From assembly GCA_021158185.1 (NCBI GenBank), contig JAGGVC010000083.1:1-42962 (forward strand): DNA of 42,962 nt. The letters run 5' to 3'. The stretch comes from a bacterium. Lineage in GTDB: Bacteria > 4484-113 > JAGGVC01. Below, in pieces: positions 1 through 7,360 of the stretch. The first letter of the stretch is position 1. Each line of letters starts with the position of its first letter. Both the position numbers and the translations under genes were made by a program. A model generated the notes under the pieces. It did not search any database and had not been told where the DNA came from. It worked only from the letters and a program-made list of their open reading frames with translations.

Positions 1-5
1 CAGCC

Positions 6-647
6 GTGTTCAGGATACACGCAACTTATATTATTGTGCTTTACGTCGCCTGCGAGCTCATCGCGAACGTCACAGCGACAAAGATAACGATTGCCGGGCC
101 GTTTACGGTGCCGGCGGCGATCTACATCTTCGCACTCACGTTTACGCTCATCGACCTGATCAACGAAGGGCTAGGGAAGCGTGCGGCCAGGCGGGTTGTG
201 TACGCGGCGCTCGCGGCGAACCTGCTTCTTGCACTCTACTCGATTATCGCAGTCAGGCTGCCTTCGCCCGAATGGTTCGAGGGCGCGGCGGGGTTCGCCG
301 AGGTGTTTGAAAAGACGCCCCGCATCGTGATAGCAAGCCTTACAGCGTTCCTCGTTTCAGGACTCCTCGATGTGGAGCTTTTCGCGGCGCTCCGTGCAAG
401 GCTCAATCCCGGATGGCGGGTCGTAGTGAGCAACGCGGCAAGTACATTGATCGACAGCATTATTTTCATATCCATCGCATTCTGGAGATTCTTCCAGCCT
501 GAAGACGTCATTGCGATGATCGGAATGCTCATCCTCGGGCAGTATGTAATCAAGCTCATCGTGACCGCAGCAAGCGTGCCATTGATCTATCTCGTGCGAA
601 CGTACATCGCAGTGGATGCGGGAGATGCAAAGCAGGAAGCCGCCTGA
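6..647 (+). CDS. yhhQ: Queuosine precursor transporter (YhhQ/VUT_1 family)
   Basis: Integral membrane protein of about 213 residues that probably imports the queuosine precursors preQ0/preQ1. The family signature is seen in the first third: a first membrane helix leads into IANVTATKI, followed by helices around a LIDLINEG segment, with further hydrophobic segments to the C-terminus. Length fits the family (about 210-230 aa). The GTG at position 6 is the first start available in the window, so the true start could lie upstream of the window. It converges with queF, and the two stops are only 2 bp apart. That pairing of uptake with a queuosine biosynthesis enzyme supports the assignment. The family is known; the exact substrate is inferred. 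Confidence 0.85.
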   Translation: MFRIHATYIIVLYVACELIANVTATKITIAGPFTVPAAIYIFALTFTLIDLINEGLGKRAARRVVYAALAANLLLALYSIIAVRLPSPEWFEGAAGFAEVFEKTPRIVIASLTAFLVSGLLDVELFAALRARLNPGWRVVVSNAASTLIDSIIFISIAFWRFFQPEDVIAMIGMLILGQYVIKLIVTAASVPLIYLVRTYIAVDAGDAKQEAA

Positions 648-649
648 GC

Positions 650-1063
650 TTAGGATTCATCGGGTCTGACGCCGCGTTCCACCGTGCACACCTGATGGAT
701 TCCACCCCGCACTTCGTATTCCAGCTCGATTTTCACCCATTTCGGCTTGACGCATTCGAAGAAGTCATCGAGTATCCGGTTGATCGCATCTTCCTGATAG
801 ATTCCGACATTCCTGAAGCTTATAATGTAATACTTCATCGATTTAAGCTCGATAATCTTCCGGTCAGGGTAGTACTGGATTCTAAGTGTTCCGAAGTCGG
901 GCAACCCGCTCCACGGGCAAACGCAGTTGAACTCGCTCGTATCGAACACGATCTCCGTGTCCTGCGGCTGATGCTCGTAGGGCAGCGTCTCGAGCACCGC
1001 CGTATCTATAGCATCCACGCCCTGAACATCGAACCGCCTGTCCTCATATTTGTCTTCGCCCAT
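650..1063 (-). CDS. queF: NADPH-dependent preQ0 reductase QueF
   Basis: Cytosolic enzyme that reduces 7-cyano-7-deazaguanine (preQ0) to preQ1 on the way to queuosine in tRNA. At 137 aa it matches the short, unimodular QueF type. Visible motifs are the catalytic CPWSGLPDFG segment (nucleophilic Cys, with Asp seven residues later) and the QueF family motif ELKSMKYY, followed by a conserved RNVGIYQEDAIN stretch. The ATG at 1063 gives a protein of family length. The Shine-Dalgarno is weak. Convergent neighbour of the queuosine precursor transporter. I looked for a preQ1 riboswitch upstream and did not find one. Confidence 0.95.
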   Translation of the reverse strand: MGEDKYEDRRFDVQGVDAIDTAVLETLPYEHQPQDTEIVFDTSEFNCVCPWSGLPDFGTLRIQYYPDRKIIELKSMKYYIISFRNVGIYQEDAINRILDDFFECVKPKWVKIELEYEVRGGIHQVCTVERGVRPDES

Positions 1064-1290
1064 AAGGCCTGATTATACATCAGCGATGGCAAGCTATGGC
1101 TTTGTAGGATTTAGTGCTGCGGCATTATCAGCTGCTCTCCAAAAGCGTACCGTAAAACCCAAAGACGCTGGGATATGTAGAATCCTAGACTTGTTGGGCT
1201 ATACGTTGCAGTAAATCAACTGCCGCTCCCGGAAAGACAGCCGGACGACGCTGGTGATTTATTTCACAAAAGTGTCCGAAGCATAAAATA

Positions 1291-1320
1291 TTGATTTGTA
1301 TGTTCTTTGTATCATATAAT
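1291..1320 (+). promoter_or_regulatory. Sigma70-like promoter for the cytochrome lipoprotein gene
   Basis: A TTGATT box (1291-1296) is separated by 18 bp from a perfect TATAAT (1315-1320). Transcription would begin near 1327, giving a leader of about 22 nt with an AAAGGAG ribosome binding site before the ATG at 1349. The preceding 1064-1290 stretch shows no gene or recognised RNA motif. Confidence 0.6.
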
Positions 1321-1348
1321 TGCTGTGTCTCATTCAAAGGAGCTGCTT

Positions 1349-2218
1349 ATGAAGGAGCGTTCGATTTGGTCAATTGCTGTGATGGTTGCAGCCACATTAT
1401 GCGCTGTTGTCATCTCTGCGGCGTGTGGAAACGCAGGCGTACACAATCCTTCTGGAACGTCTGCGCCCGCGGCTGCGAATGATTCCGGTGCTTCGTCAGT
1501 CGCTATCGGATCTGTTCTGGCTGAGGTTAGCGGATACAATGTGCCTGAAGGCGTCGATGAGGACGTATTCGAGGCGCTGCGTTCCGAGCTTATCAATGGC
1601 CTTGCTGAAAGTGGCCAGGATCGTATTCCTGCCGGTGCGCCTACAGGCGATGCAGGTGCGGTTACCGACCTGACATACGATCATGCTACGGGGAATCTGG
1701 TCTGGTCATATAAGAATACCGGCGATTACGACTTATCGGGAGATGTCGGTATTCCTGATATTACACCGATTGCACAGAACTACATGGCAATGGCTCCCGA
1801 GGGTAGTTACGAAGCCTGGATAGACGGTGACGCTAGCGGTGAGGTTGGTATAAGCGACATTACACCGATTGCTAACGGTTATCTGAATGCAGTTAGCGAG
1901 TATGCGATCCTGACTTCGAGCACGGAAGGTGGAACATTCACAGAAATCGGCAGGGCGAATTTCGAGGAGGCAAAGGCTGCTCTCCCGCCGGATGCTGAGT
2001 TTCCCATCGTTTTTGAAGTGGCTCTTCCGGTCGGGGCAGAAGCGTTCATCGCAGTTCAACCTGTCGATGGCTCCGAGAATCCCGGCGAGATGAGCGCTGC
2101 AATGGACTGGGAGCATGCTGGACTTATTTCGTGTATAGACTGCCATACGGACAAGGAAATGCTGATTGCGACAGCCGAGCCTGAGGAGCCGAACGGTGGC
2201 GAAGGCGGTGAGGGCTGA
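1349..2218 (+). CDS. Lipoprotein with dockerin-like repeat and one heme site (N-terminal part of a TGA-split multiheme cytochrome)
   Basis: Exported lipoprotein of 289 aa, with a hydrophobic signal peptide ending in SAAC (lipid-modified Cys about residue 26). Residues about 126-180 hold two Asp/Gly-rich loops, each followed by ITPIA, like the paired calcium loops of a dockerin. A single c-type heme motif CIDCH sits near residue 252, and the protein ends in a Gly/Glu-rich linker. The ATG at 1349 is chosen over upstream in-frame codons because of the AAAGGAG site. The stop is a single TGA; reading continues in the same frame into the next gene, which has ten more heme motifs but no signal peptide. 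Either the two form one readthrough product of about 660 aa, or the gene carries a nonsense change. Confidence 0.75.
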   Translation: MKERSIWSIAVMVAATLCAVVISAACGNAGVHNPSGTSAPAAANDSGASSVAIGSVLAEVSGYNVPEGVDEDVFEALRSELINGLAESGQDRIPAGAPTGDAGAVTDLTYDHATGNLVWSYKNTGDYDLSGDVGIPDITPIAQNYMAMAPEGSYEAWIDGDASGEVGISDITPIANGYLNAVSEYAILTSSTEGGTFTEIGRANFEEAKAALPPDAEFPIVFEVALPVGAEAFIAVQPVDGSENPGEMSAAMDWEHAGLISCIDCHTDKEMLIATAEPEEPNGGEGGEG

Positions 2219-2235
2219 GGAGGCGAAGTGCCTCC
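2219..2235 (+). promoter_or_regulatory. Hairpin directly after the in-frame TGA, enclosing the downstream start
   Basis: GGAGGC (2219-2224) and GCCTCC (2230-2235) form a perfect 6-bp stem around a GAAGT loop, beginning one base after the TGA stop (2216-2218). The stem contains the only Shine-Dalgarno-like sequence for the downstream GTG (2228-2230), which itself lies in the loop and stem. It could enforce translational coupling or influence readthrough. Both are inference. Confidence 0.5.
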
Positions 2236-3340
2236 GTTGGAGGTGTGGGAAAAATACCAGATTAAGGATGATTTTCTCGATGATGCAAAGCACTCCGCCC
2301 AGGGCTGTACAGGCTGTCATTCCGGTGTGGAACTCGCAGCGGATAAACCTGCCGCGCACGAGGGGCTTGTGCGCGATCCTATCGAAGACCGGGGTAATGA
2401 GCTTTGCGGAGGCTGCCACAGCGCAATCTTCAACGATTACGAGACAAGCATCCACTATACTCAGGCAGGATACGGCGATATGCTGCTTCAAAGATCGGGT
2501 GCTGCCGAATTGACAGCGGATATGGAGCTTGCTCTGTCCGAGAATTGCACGAAGTGTCACACGACATGCGGGCAGTGCCATATTTCAAGGCCATTTGCTC
2601 TCGAAGGCGGATTCATATCGGGAGGCGGGCACATTTTCAGGCCGCCATCACAGACGAACAACTGCACAGCATGCCACGGCAGCAGGATCAGTGAGGAGTT
2701 CAAGGGTTCGCGCGAGGGCTACGATCCTGATACGCACTACCTCAGCGGTATGACCTGCTTCGGGTGTCACAGCGCATCCGAGATTCACGGTGACGGTACG
2801 CAGTATACGCACAGGTACGACGTTGCTGAGCTTAATACGTGCGCATCTTCCGGCTGCCACGATAGCCTTGAGTCCAACATGTATCACGACAACCATGTAG
2901 GCTTGGTTCAGTGTCAAGTCTGCCATTCGCAGGATTACAAAGTGTGCTACGAGTGTCACGCGGGCGACGGTTTGCAGTTCCCGTCACGCATAGACTTCCG
3001 CATCGGGCTCAATCCTAAGAAGAGCGCCGAGCGTCCCGAGAACTACGTCCTTCTCCGTCACATACCGATTCATCCCGATACGTATACAAACTACGACGTA
3101 ACGCTCGATAACTTCGATTCGATGCCGACATGGAAGTACGCATCTCCGCACAACATAAGGCTGAACACACCAAGGACAGCATCCTGCGCAGTGTGCCACA
3201 GCGATACACTTGAGAATCCAAGCGTATTTCTTACAGAAGATTACATTCAGAGCCTTATCACGGAGGGCGTGATGGTGTCTGAAGAGCTTGCAGCAAATGC
3301 AGATGTTGTTGTTCCTGAAATTCCGGGGATGGGAGGCTAG
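2228..3340 (+). CDS. Multiheme c-type cytochrome (ten heme motifs), C-terminal part of the TGA-split gene
   Basis: Electron-transfer protein of 370 aa with nine CxxCH motifs (first Cys about residues 27, 60, 107, 114, 146, 177, 229, 240, 320) and one variant CX4CH (CASSGCH, about 205-211). Numerous extra His residues could serve as distal ligands. As annotated from the GTG at 2228 it has no signal peptide. c-type heme attachment takes place outside the cytoplasmic membrane, so the reading frame probably needs the lipoprotein signal of the upstream gene, which is in the same frame and separated only by one TGA and three codons. The heme pattern resembles cytochromes used in extracellular or periplasmic electron transfer; the specific partner is unknown. 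A terminator follows immediately. Confidence 0.85.
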   Translation: MPPLEVWEKYQIKDDFLDDAKHSAQGCTGCHSGVELAADKPAAHEGLVRDPIEDRGNELCGGCHSAIFNDYETSIHYTQAGYGDMLLQRSGAAELTADMELALSENCTKCHTTCGQCHISRPFALEGGFISGGGHIFRPPSQTNNCTACHGSRISEEFKGSREGYDPDTHYLSGMTCFGCHSASEIHGDGTQYTHRYDVAELNTCASSGCHDSLESNMYHDNHVGLVQCQVCHSQDYKVCYECHAGDGLQFPSRIDFRIGLNPKKSAERPENYVLLRHIPIHPDTYTNYDVTLDNFDSMPTWKYASPHNIRLNTPRTASCAVCHSDTLENPSVFLTEDYIQSLITEGVMVSEELAANADVVVPEIPGMGG

Positions 3341-3361
3341 CAAACGAATTCGTGCTTTTTT
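3339..3361 (+). terminator. Rho-independent terminator after the cytochrome gene
   Basis: An imperfect stem (AGC/GCT and ACG/CGT around AATT, with an AA bulge) is followed by six T residues at 3356-3361, starting at the stop codon of the cytochrome gene. The short stem makes it a moderate terminator. Confidence 0.5.
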
Positions 3362-3495
3362 GTTAGTCTCTAACTAGTGGCTGGATGCGTTGACTATTAC
3401 CAGTTTTTCCGTTTGCGCGGTAAACTACCTGATTGGTTATTGTGAACTGATCTATCAAGCCTACTTGTCGGGTTTGAAATATTGGAGGAGTGATG

Positions 3496-6030
3496 ATGAG
3501 AAAACAAGTTTTGTTTGTTCTGGGGTTATTAATTTTGACTGTATTTATGCTTGCAGCCTGCAACGGCTCAACGAGCCTGACCCGTGCGGGTACGCCTTGG
3601 GATGCAGGTGATATATCAGTCGGTGGTGATACAACTCCGCCCGATGTCAGTGCGGGAGTTACTGCAGATGTAGAGAATCCTGCATCTGGTGAGGATGTTA
3701 CATTCAGCATCGCCGCAACTGACGACAGCGACGGAAACCTGACCTATGCATGGGATGACGGCGGCGCCGGGGGGACATTCACAGGCGAGGGTTCGGAAGT
3801 GACCTGGAGCTGTGATACGGATGGAACCTACACGATCACCGTGACGGTGACCGATGGCTCTGGGAATTCATCCAGTGCAACGTTTGAAGTGACTGTTGGC
3901 GAAGTCGTCGAAGATACAACACCGCCTGATCTTGGTGGCGGAATTACCGCCGATTCGACTACGGTTGTACCGGGAGACCCCGTAGCGCTCAGCGTTACCG
4001 CAACCGACGACAGCGGTGGAGACCTGACCTATGCGTGGGATGACGGCGGTGCAGGCGGAACGTTCACGGGCGAAGGAGCGGCAGTAACATGGAGTTGTGA
4101 TACGCTTGGCGTGTACACGATCACAGTTACCGTTACCGATCCGTCCGATAATTCTACTGACGCTACTATCGAGATTACGGTCGAAGAAGCACTAAGTCAG
4201 TTTGAGGCTGTTAGGGCTGCCCTCGAAGCTTATCTTACGGATGCAACCCCGGTAATCAAGGCGGATGCGCTGTTCGATCGTATCAATGACGGCGATCCAG
4301 CGACGACGCCATTCGTATTGAGTGTGCGCGCCGCGGAAGCTTTCGATATCGGTCATATCCCCGGCGCGGTAAATATTCCGTGGAAGACCGTGGCGAACAC
4401 CGACAGCATCGCACAGCTTTCAATGGACGATGAGATCGTGGCATATTGCTATACCGGTCATACAGGACAGGTTGCCACTACAATTCTGGGCGCTCTCGGC
4501 TACGATGTTCTCAACCTGAAGTACGGAATGACATCGTGGACGCAGAATCCGACAGTAAGGATTGCCAATGCGTTCAGGGATGGAATCGATTCAAACGATT
4601 TCCCGGTAGAGACAACCGAGAATACTTTGCCAGCGGATAACGAGTTTCCGGTGCTCGATGTATCGGTTTCGACCGATCCCGAAGAGATCACTCGTGCGGC
4701 TGCCGAGGCGTACCTCACGAGCGACGGCATGAAGCCGACGATCTCCGCGCAGACCTTGTTCGATCTGATTAACGATGGCGATCCTGCGAATGATCCCGTG
4801 ATCGTGAGCGTACGCGGAGCGGATCATTATGCACTCGGCCATATTCCAGGCGCGATCAATATCCCCTGGACAACCATTGCTGATTGTGACAACCTTTCAA
4901 AGCTGCCGACTGATCGTCAGATCGTGGTTTACTGCTACACCGGTCACACCGGCCAGGCGGCCAGCACTGCACTCAATATGCTGGGCTACGACGCAGTCAA
5001 TATGAAGTTCGGCATGATGGCATGGACGGAGGACGCGACCGTTCGCGTGGCTTCGCCCTTCACAGAAGGCGTAGATTCACACGATTACCCGTTCGATGGT
5101 GTTGCTGAGCAATTCGAGACCGTGAGGCAGGCGCTTGATGACTACTTCGACAGCGAAATCCCGCCGGTCATTACAGCCAATGCGGTGTTCGATGCTCTGA
5201 ACGATGGTGATCCCGCAACGGATCCATTTGTAGTAAGCGTGCGTGGGACTTCGGACTACGAAATCGGGCATGTTCCCAGCGCCATAAATATTCCCTGGAA
5301 AGAACTGGCTGATCCAGTGAATCTGGCTCTTCTTCCCACCGACCAGTCTATCGTGACTTACTGCTACACAGGTCACACCGGTCAAATTGCGAACACTATC
5401 CTCAGTGTGCTTGGATTTGACAGCGCGAATATGAAATACGGCATTATGTCCTGGACACAGGATGCGGCAGTCCGCGTCGCTACTCCGTTCAGGGACGGCA
5501 TTGATTCGAACGATTTCGCAGTGGAGACAACGGAAAATACACTTCCGGCGACCAATGCATTTCCACTCCTCGACGTTTCGGAATCATCCGTCGCGGATGA
5601 AATCGCCCTTGCGTCTGCAGAGGCGTACCTTACGAGGGATGGAATGGCGCCTACGATTTCTGCAGCAGGTCTGTTCGATCTTCTTAACGATGGCGACCCA
5701 GCGAATGATCCTCTCGTAGTAAGTGTTCGCTCCGCTGACCACTACGCACTTGGCCATATTCCAGGTGCTGTCAATATCCCCTGGCGTTCGATTGCTAAGC
5801 CAGAGAATCTGATGATGCTCCCGACCGACCGTCAGATCGTCGTTTATTGCTACACCGGTCACACCGGCCAGGCGACCTGCACAGCGCTCAACCTGCTCGG
5901 CTACGATGCAGTCAATATGAAGTTCGGGATGATGGCGTGGACAGAGGATGCCGCTGTCCGCGTGGCCTCGCCGTTCACCGAGGGCGTCGATTCAAACAAT
6001 TACCCCTTTAATGTTGGACCCACTCCGTAG
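3496..6030 (+). CDS. Lipoprotein with two PKD/Ig-like domains and four rhodanese domains
   Basis: Exported lipoprotein of about 844 aa; the signal peptide ends in LAAC (Cys about residue 22). Two nearly identical beta-sandwich domains (about 50-235) are followed by four rhodanese-type sulfurtransferase domains. Each has a GHIPGAxNIPW-like strand and a complete active-site loop CYTGHTG with the persulfide-forming Cys. The rhodanese part is a tandem duplication of a two-domain module (see repeat). GTG, ATG and ATG codons are adjacent here; the ATG at 3496 has the best spacing (7 nt) from GGAGG. Rhodaneses move sulfane sulfur to acceptors. Four intact sites on a surface lipoprotein next to a multiheme cytochrome suggest an exported sulfur/electron role, which is inference. 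A strong terminator follows at 6070. Confidence 0.85.
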   Translation: MRKQVLFVLGLLILTVFMLAACNGSTSLTRAGTPWDAGDISVGGDTTPPDVSAGVTADVENPASGEDVTFSIAATDDSDGNLTYAWDDGGAGGTFTGEGSEVTWSCDTDGTYTITVTVTDGSGNSSSATFEVTVGEVVEDTTPPDLGGGITADSTTVVPGDPVALSVTATDDSGGDLTYAWDDGGAGGTFTGEGAAVTWSCDTLGVYTITVTVTDPSDNSTDATIEITVEEALSQFEAVRAALEAYLTDATPVIKADALFDRINDGDPATTPFVLSVRAAEAFDIGHIPGAVNIPWKTVANTDSIAQLSMDDEIVAYCYTGHTGQVATTILGALGYDVLNLKYGMTSWTQNPTVRIANAFRDGIDSNDFPVETTENTLPADNEFPVLDVSVSTDPEEITRAAAEAYLTSDGMKPTISAQTLFDLINDGDPANDPVIVSVRGADHYALGHIPGAINIPWTTIADCDNLSKLPTDRQIVVYCYTGHTGQAASTALNMLGYDAVNMKFGMMAWTEDATVRVASPFTEGVDSHDYPFDGVAEQFETVRQALDDYFDSEIPPVITANAVFDALNDGDPATDPFVVSVRGTSDYEIGHVPSAINIPWKELADPVNLALLPTDQSIVTYCYTGHTGQIANTILSVLGFDSANMKYGIMSWTQDAAVRVATPFRDGIDSNDFAVETTENTLPATNAFPLLDVSESSVADEIALASAEAYLTRDGMAPTISAAGLFDLLNDGDPANDPLVVSVRSADHYALGHIPGAVNIPWRSIAKPENLMMLPTDRQIVVYCYTGHTGQATCTALNLLGYDAVNMKFGMMAWTEDAAVRVASPFTEGVDSNNYPFNVGPTP
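4198..6030 (+). repeat. Internal tandem duplication of a two-rhodanese module (period 912 bp)
   Basis: The copies begin at the matching QFE(A/T)VR segments at 4198 and 5110, 912 bp (304 codons) apart. Domains 1 and 3 share the linker FRDGIDSNDF and TTENTLPA. Domains 2 and 4 share FTEGVDS and PTDRQIVVYCYTGHTGQA. The order is therefore A-B-A'-B', meaning a pair of domains was duplicated as a block after an older duplication. Confidence 0.9.
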
Positions 6031-6058
6031 TATTGCTTAATGGCCTTTGGGCTGTTGA

Positions 6059-6469
6059 TTAACAATTTCCTCCGGTCGCGGTTGAGGACGATTTGTCCTT
6101 GATATCGCGGCCGGAGTTTTTTTTGATTTCCTCTCTGACAAAAAACCGCTTAAGGCCGCGCGCCAGATAGCGGCTCTCCAAATTCGACGTTTTTAGAAGG
6201 TCCCTAATCTCCAATAAAGCCTTCCTAGCAATTAAATCTGGCAAGCCAATATAATAGAGGAGGCAAAGTGGTCCTATTAATAGACCGCCAAGGAATGCCC
6301 AACCAATATCGCCGCCTTTACGTTGCGCAAGCAGTGGACAAGCGACACAACATACAATTGCATTAATTACTGCTATCGTCCAAAGATAAGAGTTAATCAT
6401 ATTCATCATTTGAATGTATTCCTCCAGTCTTTGTGTTTCTGATGCGAGATACTGCAGATAAGCGTCCAT
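6059..6469 (-). CDS. Small membrane protein downstream of sdhB with an SdhB-like tail
   Basis: Unrecognised protein of 136 aa from the ATG at 6469, which is 8 bp after the sdhB stop, so it is probably in the sdh operon. It has an amphipathic N-terminal segment, two hydrophobic segments (about 22-45 and 52-75), then a charged C-terminus. Residues about 101-112 read ARGLKRFFVRE, almost the same as the last residues of SdhB (SRGLKRFFVRK), and the DNA is similar over about 30 bp, indicating a local duplication. Its last codons overlap the terminator of the opposite-strand rhodanese gene. It may be an sdh accessory or merely an insertion; I cannot assign a function. Confidence 0.5.
   Translation of the reverse strand: MDAYLQYLASETQRLEEYIQMMNMINSYLWTIAVINAIVCCVACPLLAQRKGGDIGWAFLGGLLIGPLCLLYYIGLPDLIARKALLEIRDLLKTSNLESRYLARGLKRFFVREEIKKNSGRDIKDKSSSTATGGNC
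6070..6124 (+). terminator. Strong terminator for the rhodanese gene
   Basis: A long hairpin has outer stem CTCCGG (6070-6075) with CCGGAG (6111-6116), inner pairs CGCG/CGCG and AGGAC/GTCCT, then eight T residues (6117-6124). It is oriented for the plus-strand gene ending at 6030 and lies inside the last codons of the convergent minus-strand gene. Confidence 0.85.
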
Positions 6470-6477
6470 TACTCCGC

Positions 6478-7236
6478 CTACTTTCTGACAAAGAACCGCT
6501 TTAAGCCGCGCGATATCGTAGCTCTCTGTATCTCCGAGAGCGACTCGATGAGCGGCAGTTCCTTCGGACAAACTTCAACGCAGTTCTGCGCGTTTCCGCA
6601 TCCTACGATGCCGTCGGGCCCCATCAGGGCGTCGAGCCGTTCGTGCGAGTTCATTTTGCCTGTGGGATGGCTGTTGAACAGGCGCGCCTGCTGAATCGCG
6701 GAGACGCCCATGAAGTCGTTAGTAAGCTTGTACTGCGGGCATACCTCAAGGCAACAGCCACAGGTTATGCAGCGCGAGAGGTCGTATGCTACTTCGCGAT
6801 CGACTTCGGGCATCTTCGGGCCTTCGCCGAGATCATAAGTGCCGTCAATCGGAATCCACGCTTTGACCTTTTTTAGCGCTTCGAACATCCGCTGACGGTC
6901 AACCCAGAGGTCGCGGACGACTGGAAACTTGGTCATCGGGCGGAGCGTGATCGGGTTCTCGATATCGTCGATCAGGGCAGTGCATGCCTGGCGCACCATG
7001 CCGTTGATGATCATCGTGCATGCGCCGCAGACTTCCTCAAGACAGTTACAGTCCCATACGACGGGCGAAACGCTCTTGCCTTCCTTGGTGGCAGGATTGC
7101 GCTGAATCCATTGAAGCGCGCTTATAATGTTCATATTAGGGCGGTAGGGAATCGAAAAATTCTGCCAGTACGATTCCTGGCCGGGCCCGTCCTGCCGTAA
7201 AATCCTAAGCTCGATCGTCTTTCTCGTTTCAGCCAT
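6478..7236 (-). CDS. sdhB: Succinate dehydrogenase iron-sulfur subunit SdhB
   Basis: Electron-transfer subunit of complex II, 252 aa. It passes electrons from the flavoprotein to the membrane heme/quinone site. The N-terminal ferredoxin domain shows the [2Fe-2S] ligands in CNCLEEVCGAC and a later Cys (about residues 65, 70, 73, 85). The C-terminal domain shows CITCGCCLEVCP and CGNAQNCVEVCP for the [4Fe-4S] and [3Fe-4S] clusters. The ATG at 7236 is chosen because AAGGGAG lies seven bases upstream; the longer frame has no support. Third gene of sdhCAB. Its last codons (SRGLKRFFVRK) are echoed in the next gene. Confidence 0.95.
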   Translation of the reverse strand: MAETRKTIELRILRQDGPGQESYWQNFSIPYRPNMNIISALQWIQRNPATKEGKSVSPVVWDCNCLEEVCGACTMIINGMVRQACTALIDDIENPITLRPMTKFPVVRDLWVDRQRMFEALKKVKAWIPIDGTYDLGEGPKMPEVDREVAYDLSRCITCGCCLEVCPQYKLTNDFMGVSAIQQARLFNSHPTGKMNSHERLDALMGPDGIVGCGNAQNCVEVCPKELPLIESLSEIQRATISRGLKRFFVRK

Positions 7237-7360
7237 TTCAAACTCCCTTACAGTGCCTTCAGACTTCGGCACATTTCCACCGCAAAAAGGCATAGGCATT
7301 TCCAGCGGTCAGTTCCTACTTAACTGCAACCTTGGTTCCCTTCCCGCCTTCGCTGGCCGC

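Noticed and set aside
1064-1290. preQ1 or c-di-GMP riboswitch near queF and the cytochrome gene.
   Set aside because: Neither core motif (including GCAAA-type signatures) could be found on either strand.
2216-2218. TGA as selenocysteine or a reassigned Gly codon (as in code 25).
   Set aside because: The hairpin begins one base after the TGA and is too close and small for a bacterial SECIS, and other genes here use TGA as an ordinary stop. A nonsense change or readthrough is more economical.
1733-2581. Long open frame (282 codons) on the minus strand.
   Set aside because: It is antisense to the dockerin-like/cytochrome genes, and heme motifs on the other strand decide.
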